DNA of 64,000 bases from an uncultured Chlorobiaceae bacterium (lineage in GTDB: Bacteria; Bacteroidota; Chlorobiia; Chlorobiales; Chlorobiaceae). Numbering within the stretch: the first letter of the stretch is position 1; every line of letters starts with the position of its first letter. The notes below the pieces were generated by a model. The model made no database searches, was not told where the DNA came from, and saw nothing but the letters and a program-made list of their open reading frames with translations. Where the stretch lies: the NCBI GenBank assembly GCA_903869365.1, contig CAIPYV010000022.1, positions 1 through 64,000 on the forward strand, given 5' to 3'. A program made the position numbers and the translations under genes. Shown piece by piece: positions 19,725 through 27,607 of the stretch.

Positions 19725-21074
19725 ATGAAGTTATTGACGCGGTTAATGGTTGTTGCAGGGATATTGTATGCTTTACCTCTCTCTGCACAGACGGTAAATT
19801 TATCGTCACTTTATCAAAGCGCTTTAGAGTATGATGCTCAGGTACGTGGAGCCAAGGCTGATTATCAGGTCTCCAAGGAGGAGATCAATAAAGCGATATC
19901 TCAATTTCGCCCAATTGTACGTGTCAACGGGTCAAGGGGTAGAAATGAGACGAAGAGCGTTTCTCCAGGCTATTATGCCGGGACGTATAATCGCAATGAT
20001 CAGTTTTACAATTCCATAAATTATGGTGTTTCGGTTCAACAACCGCTGTTTAATATGTCAAGTATTGCTGGCTATAAACAGGCAAAAGCGGTAACGGCAA
20101 AAAGCGATGCTGTGGTTCAAAATGAAACTTCAAATTTGATTATCCGAATTGCTGAAGCCTATTGTAATGCTTTGTATGCTGAGGATAATCATGAGTTCAG
20201 CAAGGCGCATATTCGTGCATCATTAGAGCAGCTGCAACAGACAAAGCGGCGTTTTGAAAAAGGATATGGTACGATCACCGAGATAAGCGAGGCTCAAGCG
20301 ACTTATGATCTGGCTTTGGCTGATGATGTTGATATCGTCAATAGTCTTGAGTTCAGTCGTCGTGAACTGGAGCATTTTACTGGCGTTTATCCTGATGCTT
20401 TATGCAAAGTTGCGCCTGAAAAACTGGTTTTGCAGAGACCTGAACCGGATAACATTGAGTCGTGGATCGAGCTTTCACGTGTCATGAATCATGAGGTTGC
20501 TGCTGCACGTCAGGAGATTCAGATAGCAAAAACGGAGATTATGAAGCAGCGGGCGGTTCGTTATCCCACGATAAATCTTTCGGGTGGGAGAAATTATTCG
20601 GAGAGCGATAACAACTATACCATCGGATCCACGTACGATACCTATTCGATCAGCCTTCAGATGAGTATGCCGATTTATACTGGTGGTTATGCCAGTGCAT
20701 CGGTTCGTCAGGCACAATCAAAACGACTGAAAGCCCAGGAACAGCTGAGCTGGCAGGAACGTGGCACTGAGTCGAATGTACGTAAATATTACAATGGTGT
20801 TATAAGCAGCATCGCTCAGATTAAGGCTTATGAGCAGGCCGTTAAATCCGGAGAGATTGCTTTTACTGGAACTAAAAAAGGGTTTGAGGCTGGTTTGCGT
20901 ACCAACACTGAAGTCCTTGATGCTGAGCAGAAGCTCCTTTCAAGCAAACGGAACCTGGCAAAATCACGGTATCAATATATTTTGAACTTTCTTCAGCTTA
21001 AAGACAGTGCCGGTTCATTGGCAACAAGCGATGTTGATGAGGTGAACGGTTGGCTGAGCGAGTCCAAGATGTAG
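19725..21074 (+). CDS. TolC-family outer membrane channel
   Basis: A 449-residue outer-membrane efflux protein with a clean signal peptide (residues 1-21, ending PLSAQ). The two internally similar halves of the family are visible: coiled-coil helices rich in Ala, Gln and Glu alternate with short beta strands, and the C-terminal half carries YPTINLSGGRNYSESD and the late motif RTNTEVLDAEQKLLSS characteristic of TolC proteins. It would be a trimeric channel receiving substrate from the PrtD/HlyD complex. It is the last gene of the exporter operon. The 247 bases after it are AT-rich and contain no gene or convincing terminator. Confidence 0.93.
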   Translation: MKLLTRLMVVAGILYALPLSAQTVNLSSLYQSALEYDAQVRGAKADYQVSKEEINKAISQFRPIVRVNGSRGRNETKSVSPGYYAGTYNRNDQFYNSINYGVSVQQPLFNMSSIAGYKQAKAVTAKSDAVVQNETSNLIIRIAEAYCNALYAEDNHEFSKAHIRASLEQLQQTKRRFEKGYGTITEISEAQATYDLALADDVDIVNSLEFSRRELEHFTGVYPDALCKVAPEKLVLQRPEPDNIESWIELSRVMNHEVAAARQEIQIAKTEIMKQRAVRYPTINLSGGRNYSESDNNYTIGSTYDTYSISLQMSMPIYTGGYASASVRQAQSKRLKAQEQLSWQERGTESNVRKYYNGVISSIAQIKAYEQAVKSGEIAFTGTKKGFEAGLRTNTEVLDAEQKLLSSKRNLAKSRYQYILNFLQLKDSAGSLATSDVDEVNGWLSESKM

Positions 21075-21321
21075 TTTTGTGCTCTGAGCGACTATGGCTC
21101 TATAACCGATTGAATCACTCTTCCTCTCTCAGGACGGATCATATCTTATAACACATCTTTCTTTCATTATTTTGTAAGCACATTCATCAGATCTTACAAT
21201 GATCGATAAAAATATTAAATATTCTTTCAGGCATTAACTGACAAATATGTTATTGCGATATCGGTTTACAATATAGCCGGTATTTTTTCATACAATCAGT
21301 CTCACAACCATAGGTAACATA

Positions 21322-22209
21322 ATGGCACAAAGAGAAAAGGTAAATGATATATCTGTTTGTGGTATGATCACGTTATACTCTCCTCCTGAATCATTATTTC
21401 ACAACATCTCTACATATATTGATTATATAGAAAAGCTTTACATTGTTGATAATTCAGTTGATTATGATGATAATATGTATGCTGAATTACTTCATACATA
21501 TCCAAAAGTTGAAATAGTGGCTTCTGGTAAAAACATTGGTGTTGCCGCTGCTCTCAATTTATGCATTGCTGTTGCCTTGCAGAATAAATATCAATGGATG
21601 CTGACTATGGATCAAGATAGTTTCTTTGATGCTGATCAGGCTAAACATTACTTTTGCTCATTGACATGTATTGATAATAAAAAAAAGGTTGCTTTATTAT
21701 CTCCTTCTCATGAAAGAGTATTGATGGATAGTGACGTTTGTGTTTATCAACAAAAAGAAGTAGTTATGACTTCTGGAAACCTGTTAAATTTATTGTTAGT
21801 TAAAGATATTGGATTATTTAACGAAGATTTATTTATAGATTCTGTTGATCATGATTATTGTCTCAGAGCTCATATTCTTGGATTAGATGTTCTTCAAGCG
21901 AAAAACTGTTTTATTCAGCATGAGGTTGGTAGGTTGTACAGCAGTTCCCTTTTATTCGGATATAGAAAAAGAACATTTTACATTCATTCTCCAAAAAGAA
22001 TGTATTTTATTGTTAGAAACAGTTTGTATATGGGGAATAAATATAGAAAAGCATTTCCTGAGTTTATAATAAAACAAAATAAAGCTGTTTATGAAAGAAT
22101 ATCAAAATCACTTCGTTATGGTGATAATAAAAAAAATTATATGAAATATATTATTAAGGCATATATTGATTATTACTTCAATAAATATGGAAATCAGGTT
22201 AATCTCTGA
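21322..22209 (+). CDS. GT2 glycosyltransferase, rhamnosyltransferase-like, AT-rich
   Basis: A 295-residue GT-A glycosyltransferase. VDNSVDYDDN follows the first strands, NIGVAAALNLCI is the motif shared with RfbF/RfbN rhamnosyltransferases, and TMDQDSFF is the DxD-type metal and donor site; VDHDYCLRAH lies in the acceptor half. No membrane helix is evident. Its codon use is strikingly AT-rich (many AAA, AAT, TAT, ATA) compared with the exporter genes before it, pointing to separate acquisition. A two-domain GT2 gene follows 41 bases later on the same strand. It likely adds a deoxyhexose to a surface polysaccharide; the sugar is a family-level guess. Confidence 0.85.
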   Translation: MAQREKVNDISVCGMITLYSPPESLFHNISTYIDYIEKLYIVDNSVDYDDNMYAELLHTYPKVEIVASGKNIGVAAALNLCIAVALQNKYQWMLTMDQDSFFDADQAKHYFCSLTCIDNKKKVALLSPSHERVLMDSDVCVYQQKEVVMTSGNLLNLLLVKDIGLFNEDLFIDSVDHDYCLRAHILGLDVLQAKNCFIQHEVGRLYSSSLLFGYRKRTFYIHSPKRMYFIVRNSLYMGNKYRKAFPEFIIKQNKAVYERISKSLRYGDNKKNYMKYIIKAYIDYYFNKYGNQVNL

Positions 22210-22250
22210 TTCATCGATTTACTGATAACAAAATATGTCAATTTTGTATC

Positions 22251-24041
22251 ATGAAGCCAATTTACAGACTATTTATTTCTTTTAAAAAGCGGTTCTTATC
22301 TCTTAGAAAACTATTGTTGCATAGCTCAGCATCGAGGGGTTGTCCAGATGCCTATGATTATAGCAAGTGGATTCGTCGATTCGATACTCTTGGTGAAAAA
22401 AATCTGTTACTGATCAAGGATGAGATTGGTAATATTCCCTCTCCCCCAATAATTTCTATTATACTGACGGTCGAAAATCCTGTTATAGAATTTCTTGAAG
22501 AAGCAATCAAATCTATTCAGGATCAAATCTATCCCCATTGGCAACTCTGTATTACATGTAACGGCAGTGCAGCTACAGAAGTTACAATGCTCATTGATAA
22601 ACATGTGCATGCGGATCAGAGGGTCACGTGTTATTTGCATGAAGACAGCAGTCGTTTTTACTCTATTACTAATGCAGCTATTCAACTTGTAACGAATGAA
22701 TATCTTACCTTTATAGATCAGCATGATCAATTACATCCACTTGCTTTGTATTGGAGTGCAAGGGAAATTATTACATACACTGATTCTGCTCTGATCTATT
22801 CGGATGAGGACAAGATCGATCGTTATGGTCTGAGGAAAGATCCGTATTTCAAGTGTGATTATAATTATGAGCTGCTTCTGTGCCAAAACATGATTCGTCA
22901 TCTTGGCGTTTACTCTACAGCATTAGTCAAAAACATTGGAGGTTTTAGAGAGGGGTTTGAAGGCGTTGAGGATTATGATCTTGCCTTAAGAGTTGTTGAA
23001 CAGTTGCGGGCTGAGCAGATTCGCCATATCCCTCGTGTTCTTTATCACGTAAGAATCAATGATACAGGAAAGAGTTCAAAAGCATCGTTGCTGGCTGTAA
23101 AACATCATTTTGAACGGATGGGTATAAGCGCTACGGCAGAAGAAGCTCCGGAAATTCCTGAATGCAACCGTATACATTATGCAATTCCTGTTTCTCAACC
23201 ATCCGTTGATATTATCATACCTACTCGTGACAAGGCAAACCTGCTACGAAGCTGTATTGATTCATTGCTTTCAAAAACCACCTATAACAATTATTCAATA
23301 ACTCTTGTTGATAATGGATCCACTGAACAAGATGCTCTTTCTCTTTTTAACACCTGGGAAATGGACCATCGATTTCGCATACTCCGCGACAGAGAAACAC
23401 CGTTCAACTATTCAAGACTGAATAACAGGGCTGTAAGGAGTTCTCGAGCTGACTTTGTTTGTCTGATGAATAATGATATCGAAATTATTTCTCATGATTG
23501 GCTGCATGAGATGATTGGCCATGCATTGCAGCCTGGCGCAGGTGCAGTTGGTGCGCGTCTATGGTATCCAAACGGGACTCTTCAGCATGGAGGTGTGATA
23601 GTCGGTTATGGTGGTGTTGCTGGTCACGCACATAGAGGTCTGCGAAAAGGGAGTTCAGGATATTTTGGCAGAGCTTGTCTCCAGCAGGAATTTTCCGCAG
23701 TAACAGCGGCATGCCTGGTTGTCAGCAGAGTTCATTATCTGAGTGTCGATGGTCTTGATGAACATAATTTAGCTGTTATGTTTAATGATGTTGATTTCTG
23801 TCTGAAACTGAACGCCAAAGGGTTGAGAAATGTGTGGACGCCTTATGCGGAAATGTTTCACCATGAATCTGTCTCAAAGGGTCGTGATGGTACCGTAGAA
23901 AAAAAAGAAAGAGCAAAAAAAGAGGTGCATTATATGCGCCAAAAATGGTCAAATTTCATTCTCCATGATTCGGCATATAATCAAAATCTTGCGCTTGATA
24001 CCGATGAGTTTTCATTGGCCTGGCCTCCACGTCGGGATTAA
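22251..24041 (+). CDS. Two-domain GT2 glycosyltransferase
   Basis: A 596-residue protein with two GT-A regions. The N-terminal unit (about residues 60-300) starts with PPIISIILTVENPV and contains YSDEDKID, a DxD-like site. The C-terminal unit (about 315-560) starts with SVDIIIPTRDK, has VDNGSTEQDA, the DxD-type MNNDIEI, and the acceptor-side GARLWYPNGTLQHGGVI motif typical of long O-antigen and rhamnan GT2 enzymes. Such tandem proteins often make two successive linkages in one polysaccharide. Composition is less AT-rich than the gene before it. No neighbouring transport gene identifies the product. Confidence 0.87.
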   Translation: MKPIYRLFISFKKRFLSLRKLLLHSSASRGCPDAYDYSKWIRRFDTLGEKNLLLIKDEIGNIPSPPIISIILTVENPVIEFLEEAIKSIQDQIYPHWQLCITCNGSAATEVTMLIDKHVHADQRVTCYLHEDSSRFYSITNAAIQLVTNEYLTFIDQHDQLHPLALYWSAREIITYTDSALIYSDEDKIDRYGLRKDPYFKCDYNYELLLCQNMIRHLGVYSTALVKNIGGFREGFEGVEDYDLALRVVEQLRAEQIRHIPRVLYHVRINDTGKSSKASLLAVKHHFERMGISATAEEAPEIPECNRIHYAIPVSQPSVDIIIPTRDKANLLRSCIDSLLSKTTYNNYSITLVDNGSTEQDALSLFNTWEMDHRFRILRDRETPFNYSRLNNRAVRSSRADFVCLMNNDIEIISHDWLHEMIGHALQPGAGAVGARLWYPNGTLQHGGVIVGYGGVAGHAHRGLRKGSSGYFGRACLQQEFSAVTAACLVVSRVHYLSVDGLDEHNLAVMFNDVDFCLKLNAKGLRNVWTPYAEMFHHESVSKGRDGTVEKKERAKKEVHYMRQKWSNFILHDSAYNQNLALDTDEFSLAWPPRRD

Positions 24042-24147
24042 TTTATCCTTGCAGCGTTGCTCACTATCGCTTTGCGTTTGAGAATTTTGTAATCGTGCAA
24101 GGGTAGTGTATTTTTCAGATTTATTATGCACAGGCTTTTGAAGATTT

Positions 24148-24567
24148 ATGAAAGAAGATATTCGCTGGAAACAACGGTTTGATAACTTTGGGCGTGCTTT
24201 TAAGCTACTGCAGTCTGCACTGACCAGTCGTGCTCTTGATGACTTTTCTGATCTTGAGCAGGAAGGTATTATCCAGAGGTTTGAATACACGTTTGAATTG
24301 GCATGGAAGACTATGAAGGACTATCTTGAGAATAGCGGTCTCCTTGTTACTCCCGTTACTCCAAGAGCAGTGATCAAAGAAGCGTTTGCTGCAAAAATAA
24401 TTGATGATGGACAGGTTTGGATTGCTATGATGCTTGACAGAAACCTGCTTTCTCACACTTATGATACCAAGACATTCAAGAATGTGCTTGTTGCGGTCAG
24501 TGAAAACTACCTGCCTCAATTTGAACAATTGCACCAATGCTTACAACAACAGCTTAAGGATTCATGA
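24148..24567 (+). CDS. hepT: HepT toxin, HEPN-domain RNase (HepT/MntA pair)
   Basis: A 139-residue four-helix HEPN protein of the HI0074 (nucleotidyltransferase substrate-binding) type. The active-site signature RX4HXY is complete: R, then NLLS, then H, T, Y in RNLLSHTYD near residues 98-106. In characterised HepT the Arg and His cut RNA, and the Tyr of this motif is AMPylated by the partner MntA, which silences the toxin. The stop overlaps the start of the MntA-like gene by four bases (ATGA), the normal order for this family. It lies just after the two-domain GT2 gene and is unrelated to it in function. Toxin activity in this organism is inferred from the intact motif. Confidence 0.87.
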   Translation: MKEDIRWKQRFDNFGRAFKLLQSALTSRALDDFSDLEQEGIIQRFEYTFELAWKTMKDYLENSGLLVTPVTPRAVIKEAFAAKIIDDGQVWIAMMLDRNLLSHTYDTKTFKNVLVAVSENYLPQFEQLHQCLQQQLKDS

Positions 24568-24884
24568 AAAGCTCAAGTTTGACAGAGCATGAACTGCATC
24601 TTATGCATGGAATATTTCAGCAGTATCCTGATATTACTCGTGTCATTCTCTTTGGTTCACGTGCGAAAGGAAGTGCAAAGCCCTATTCTGATATTGATAT
24701 TGCCATTGAAGGAGTTGAAAAGGAACGAGATGTTGCCGAAGTTGCCATGATGCTTGACAACCTTCCTCTTCCGTATATATTTGATGTCAAATCTTTGGCA
24801 TCTCTTCAATACCTTCCACTCAGGGAACATATCGACAGGGTAGGTATTACCATTTATAAGAAAGAGTTTAATACTGAATGCTGA
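24564..24884 (+). CDS. mntA: MntA antitoxin, minimal nucleotidyltransferase
   Basis: A 106-residue minimal nucleotidyltransferase with the GSX10DXD motif intact (GSRAKG...YSDIDIAIEG, near residues 33-50). In known HepT/MntA pairs it transfers AMP from ATP to a tyrosine of HepT. It overlaps hepT by four bases. Its last residues are odd: the frame ends ...TEC with TGC-TGA inside a short repeat (TGCTGAGTACTGAGG) that recurs in this window, so the C-terminus appears to have been re-set by that element. The catalytic core is unaffected. Confidence 0.87.
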   Translation: MKSSSLTEHELHLMHGIFQQYPDITRVILFGSRAKGSAKPYSDIDIAIEGVEKERDVAEVAMMLDNLPLPYIFDVKSLASLQYLPLREHIDRVGITIYKKEFNTEC

Positions 24885-24893
24885 GTACTGAGG
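24879..24893 (+). repeat. Dispersed TGCTGAGT-type repeat at the mntA stop codon
   Basis: TGCTGAGTACTGAGG covers the last Cys codon and the TGA stop of the mntA-like gene and continues downstream. Related copies lie at 39615-39712, 43695-43730 and 45851-45867. Confidence 0.6.
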
Positions 24894-25040
24894 TGGAGAA
24901 GATTCTCACTGTGTTCGAAATATAACAACACCAGCAAATCACAGCCATGGACATGGTGCAAGTTACAATAGTTTTGTCTATCAAGGGGGAATGCTTATAC
25001 TTTGCACGATATACGGTAAAACAACGCAGGAGATGAAATC

Positions 25041-25292
25041 ATGATAGCGATCAGCGCAACAGAGTTACGCAAGAATCTCAGAAAATACTTGGATTGAGCA
25101 ACCAAGGAAAAAGTTGTTGTCCGGTGTAGCAAAACTGAGACCGTAGAGATTGTACCTGGGCAAAAAATCAGTGACAATGATGAGTATTTCTCCAATCCAA
25201 AAGTCCTTGAAGCCATTGAACGGGGAAGAGCAGATGCCAAAGAGGATATTCGTTATTGGCATAAAGTTGGTGACAAGGTAATTCTCCAATAG
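25041..25292 (+). pseudogene. Phd/YefM-type antitoxin gene interrupted by TGA
   Basis: From ATG 25041 (after an AGGAGA) the frame encodes MIAISATELRKNLRKYLD, the classic start of Phd/YefM antitoxins, then hits TGA at 25095-25097. Beyond it the same frame continues for 64 more codons (ATKEKVVVRCS..., ...ISDNDEYFSNPKVLEAIERG) to TAG at 25290, with the C-terminal pattern of the family. A single C-to-T change from CGA (Arg) would explain the stop. Natural read-through is unlikely, as the adjoining toxin frame is also broken. I treat it as a decayed antitoxin. Confidence 0.8.
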
Positions 25293-25358
25293 ATCAAGTG
25301 CATTCTGTTGGAATGATCAGATCATCCAACCACAGGAACAGGCAAGGTTGATTCATGA
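25293..25358 (+). pseudogene. Remnant of a YoeB/RelE-type toxin gene
   Basis: Directly after the antitoxin stop, in the same frame, the translation reads IKCILLE, a stop, then SDHPTTGTGKVDS and another stop. HPTTGTGK matches the central motif of YoeB/Txe toxins (…HPTTGTGKPE…). Both ends of the gene are lost or scrambled. With the interrupted Phd-like gene before it, this marks a dead toxin-antitoxin locus. The fragment is short, so family assignment rests on one motif plus context. Confidence 0.55.
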
Positions 25359-25633
25359 TACCACAGTGACTGTTTTTATCAGCAAATTCCTCATTTCGCA
25401 CTCCAATCGGTGGTAAGAAAGGGTGAATTGCAAAAGGCTCCTCGGGGTGAACGGTAGCAGCTTAACAGTGTTGAGTTTGAGAACTGTATGTTATGAATAA
25501 CCTCCCCTCTGTGAACTAAATTGGTTGAGATGTTGTTGTTGACTGTACATCTTGACTGAGAGGGGTTCTCTTTTTTTTATAAAATCTTTATATTGTATAG
25601 ATATTTTCCAATAATAAATGAAAGGAGCAAGAC
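25359..25633. other. Gene-free stretch upstream of pal
   Basis: I see no gene here. An imperfect GC-rich inverted repeat (around 25499-25510 and 25558-25566) before a run of T near 25571-25578 could be a weak terminator. An AAGGAG lies just before the pal start. Confidence 0.4.
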
Positions 25634-26104
25634 ATGAAAGCGGTTATACCTGTGTTGAGAAGTTTGTCAATTCCAGCGATGTTGTTTCTCGGGGCTTGTT
25701 GCTGTGGTGGTAAGGATGTTGTCAAGGTATCTGCTCCTACATCATTTCCACCTCCGCCGGTTCATGTTGTTGAATCCACTCTCAGGGATGTGTTTTTTGA
25801 TTTTGATAAATCAGATCTCAGGAATGATGTTGTTGAACAGTTGAAACTCAATGCACGCTGGTTGAAGGAAGATGCTTCAAGAAAAGTTATCATTGAAGGT
25901 CATTGTGATGAAAGAGGCACGAATGAGTATAATCTTGTTCTTGGTGAACGTCGTGCCAACAGTGCCAAAGATTACCTTGTCAAATTCGGCGTTGAGTCTG
26001 GACGTCTTAAGACTATCAGTTATGGAGAAGAAAAACCTTTTGCGGAAGGCCATAACGAAGCTGCATGGGCCCAGAACAGAAGGGTTCACTTTGTCGCTGA
26101 ATAG
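25634..26104 (+). CDS. pal: Peptidoglycan-associated lipoprotein (Pal/OmpA family)
   Basis: A 156-residue lipoprotein. The signal peptide ends in the lipobox LGAC, so Cys22 would be acylated; two more Cys follow directly. The C-terminal OmpA-like domain (about 50-155) has VFFDFDKSDLR, IEGHCDERGTNEYN and LGERRANSAKDYL, including the Asp and Arg that bind diaminopimelate in peptidoglycan. It anchors the outer membrane to the cell wall. The usual tolQRAB neighbours are not here; instead exported proteins of unknown function follow. A strong terminator ends the transcript 26 bases after the stop. Confidence 0.93.
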   Translation: MKAVIPVLRSLSIPAMLFLGACCCGGKDVVKVSAPTSFPPPPVHVVESTLRDVFFDFDKSDLRNDVVEQLKLNARWLKEDASRKVIIEGHCDERGTNEYNLVLGERRANSAKDYLVKFGVESGRLKTISYGEEKPFAEGHNEAAWAQNRRVHFVAE

Positions 26105-26129
26105 TGATCATGTTTTTTTACTTATCACC

Positions 26130-26155
26130 AACCCCGGCTCATCACCGGGGTTTTT
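26130..26155 (+). terminator. Rho-independent terminator after pal
   Basis: AACCCCGG (26130-26137) pairs with CCGGGGTT (26145-26152) around a seven-base loop, followed by T residues to 26155. Confidence 0.93.
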
Positions 26156-26347
26156 GTGTTTGATGGTGAGCCTTGCCTCAAAATAACGGCAAAATATTTT
26201 TTTCATAGCATAGTGCTAATCTATTGAACTTTTGGGTGTCATATATCTTCTTTTGTATATTGTAGTGAGAAGTTAAATTTTGTTAGCTCTATTGGGAGTG
26301 ATATCATTGAAAGCAGTGGACAGGTAAAGGATGATGTAGCAAGGTCG

Positions 26348-26995
26348 ATGCAAGAAAAACCAAGGAAAAAGCTTGGGTTTTTAATTGTTCGAGTCGTTTT
26401 ATTGGTGATTGGCATTTCATTACTTATAAACCTACCTGTGAAAGCTGACAAAGGAAAGGTCTCCAGCAGCTCATTTGCTTCAAGTTCCTTTGCAGGAAGC
26501 TATTCTTCTGCAAGCTCGTCAACAGCCAGTTCGTCGACAGCACAAGAAGTTTCAGCTGGTAATGTATCGTATGGGGAATATACGTCTCGAACGTCGGAAT
26601 CAGATGAACTGGTCGTTAAAACTGCATCAATAAGAAGCTCAGGGCCAATAGGTTTTGGGATACTGTATACTGGGGATAACTATGGACACCTTACTGTACG
26701 AAAGACAAAACATGCCACAGAGGTCATATTTAGTGTCGACAAAGGAAAACTAAACAGTTTTCATCAAGGGTCTGTTATCAAGGTAACATTTGATCAATAT
26801 AAAACGCTCTCATTTTCAGGTAGTGTAACGTCAAAAGAGAGCTCATCAAACATCGTACTGACTGACACGAAAATTTTTTTACAGGCTTTAAAAAACACCA
26901 AGAAACTTATCGTTGAAGTTGAGTTTATTACGGGAGGGAAAAAAAGGTGTGAATTTGATGTTTCAGCATTTGATCTGAGCAAGATCGGATTATAG
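26348..26995 (+). CDS. Exported or membrane-anchored serine-rich protein
   Basis: A 215-residue protein of unknown function. A basic N-terminus (KPRKK) precedes one hydrophobic helix (about residues 10-30) that could be a signal peptide cut near VKA or an anchor. Residues 37-70 are very rich in Ser with Ala and Thr, a flexible linker. The rest is a beta-rich domain ending in a segment of the pattern ...FLQALKNTKKLIVEVEFI..G...CEFDVSAF, which resembles the C-terminal ends of several small periplasmic proteins of proteobacteria that I cannot name. It stands alone behind the pal terminator. A wall- or membrane-tethered binding domain is a guess. Confidence 0.75.
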   Translation: MQEKPRKKLGFLIVRVVLLVIGISLLINLPVKADKGKVSSSSFASSSFAGSYSSASSSTASSSTAQEVSAGNVSYGEYTSRTSESDELVVKTASIRSSGPIGFGILYTGDNYGHLTVRKTKHATEVIFSVDKGKLNSFHQGSVIKVTFDQYKTLSFSGSVTSKESSSNIVLTDTKIFLQALKNTKKLIVEVEFITGGKKRCEFDVSAFDLSKIGL

Positions 26996-27068
26996 GATCG
27001 ATTATTCAAGCCTGATTTGCCGACTGGAGACAGAAAGACAATTTCTATACCACTTACCATATATCAGC

Positions 27069-27587
27069 ATGATTAAGAACAATAGTTTGCTTGTTGCAGG
27101 AATTGCCTGTATGCTTCTTGGGCTTCCCCAAAGTGATATCCGTGCTGAAGATATCAGACATACCAGTGACGAGAAAAGTCAGAATTTTGTTATTGATGAA
27201 CAGATAAGCTTTATTTTTTTACCAGATTATGGCTTTTCAGTTTCTGAAAAAAGCCCATACGACATTATTTTTTCTGAGAATCTCTATTATCTTTTTCGTG
27301 ACGGGGTCTGGTATCGTTCTGCTTTTTACCGTGGCCCGTGGAATGTTGTCCAGAAGGACGGGGTTCCTTTTATCATAAGCAGTCACCGCTGGGAGGATAT
27401 AAAGCTGCTTCGTGATGAATACCGCAGGAGGCGTAATATTATGTATTGGGAGGAGAGTGACCGGCACAACAACAGGAACCAAAGACAACAACAAGAACTA
27501 CATGATCCGAGAATAATAAAGGGACAATCGAACAGAATGGAGAAGGATGTCATTATTCGTACAGAAACGAGCAGCTATCAAAAATAG
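27069..27587 (+). CDS. Exported protein of unknown function with a LFRDGVWY motif
   Basis: A 172-residue protein with a signal peptide of about 26 residues (ending IRA). The mature part begins with a beta-rich domain containing YYLFRDGVWYRSAFYRGPW, a pattern of aromatic residues around Gly and Trp seen in a group of small periplasmic proteins from anaerobes. The last 70 residues are highly charged (runs of Arg, Asn, Gln and Glu) and probably disordered. No catalytic motif is visible. The stop codon lies inside the loop of a perfect hairpin shared with the convergent gene. Confidence 0.75.
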   Translation: MIKNNSLLVAGIACMLLGLPQSDIRAEDIRHTSDEKSQNFVIDEQISFIFLPDYGFSVSEKSPYDIIFSENLYYLFRDGVWYRSAFYRGPWNVVQKDGVPFIISSHRWEDIKLLRDEYRRRRNIMYWEESDRHNNRNQRQQQELHDPRIIKGQSNRMEKDVIIRTETSSYQK

Positions 27588-27597
27588 GATAGCTGCT
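27570..27597. terminator. Hairpin between convergent genes, overlapping a stop codon
   Basis: A perfect 10-bp stem (AGCAGCTATC at 27570-27579 with 27588-27597) and an eight-base loop that includes the TAG of the 172-residue protein gene. It lacks a long T run in either direction, so it may be a weak bidirectional terminator or an RNA end-protecting structure. Confidence 0.4.
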
Positions 27598-27607
27598 GTT
27601 CTATCAA

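Noticed and set aside
21075-21321. tRNA or small RNA gene after tolC
   Set aside because: No cloverleaf or strong hairpin found by eye.
25095-25097. TGA in the Phd-like frame as selenocysteine or programmed read-through
   Set aside because: The neighbouring toxin frame is also broken and no recoding structure is visible; decay is simpler.
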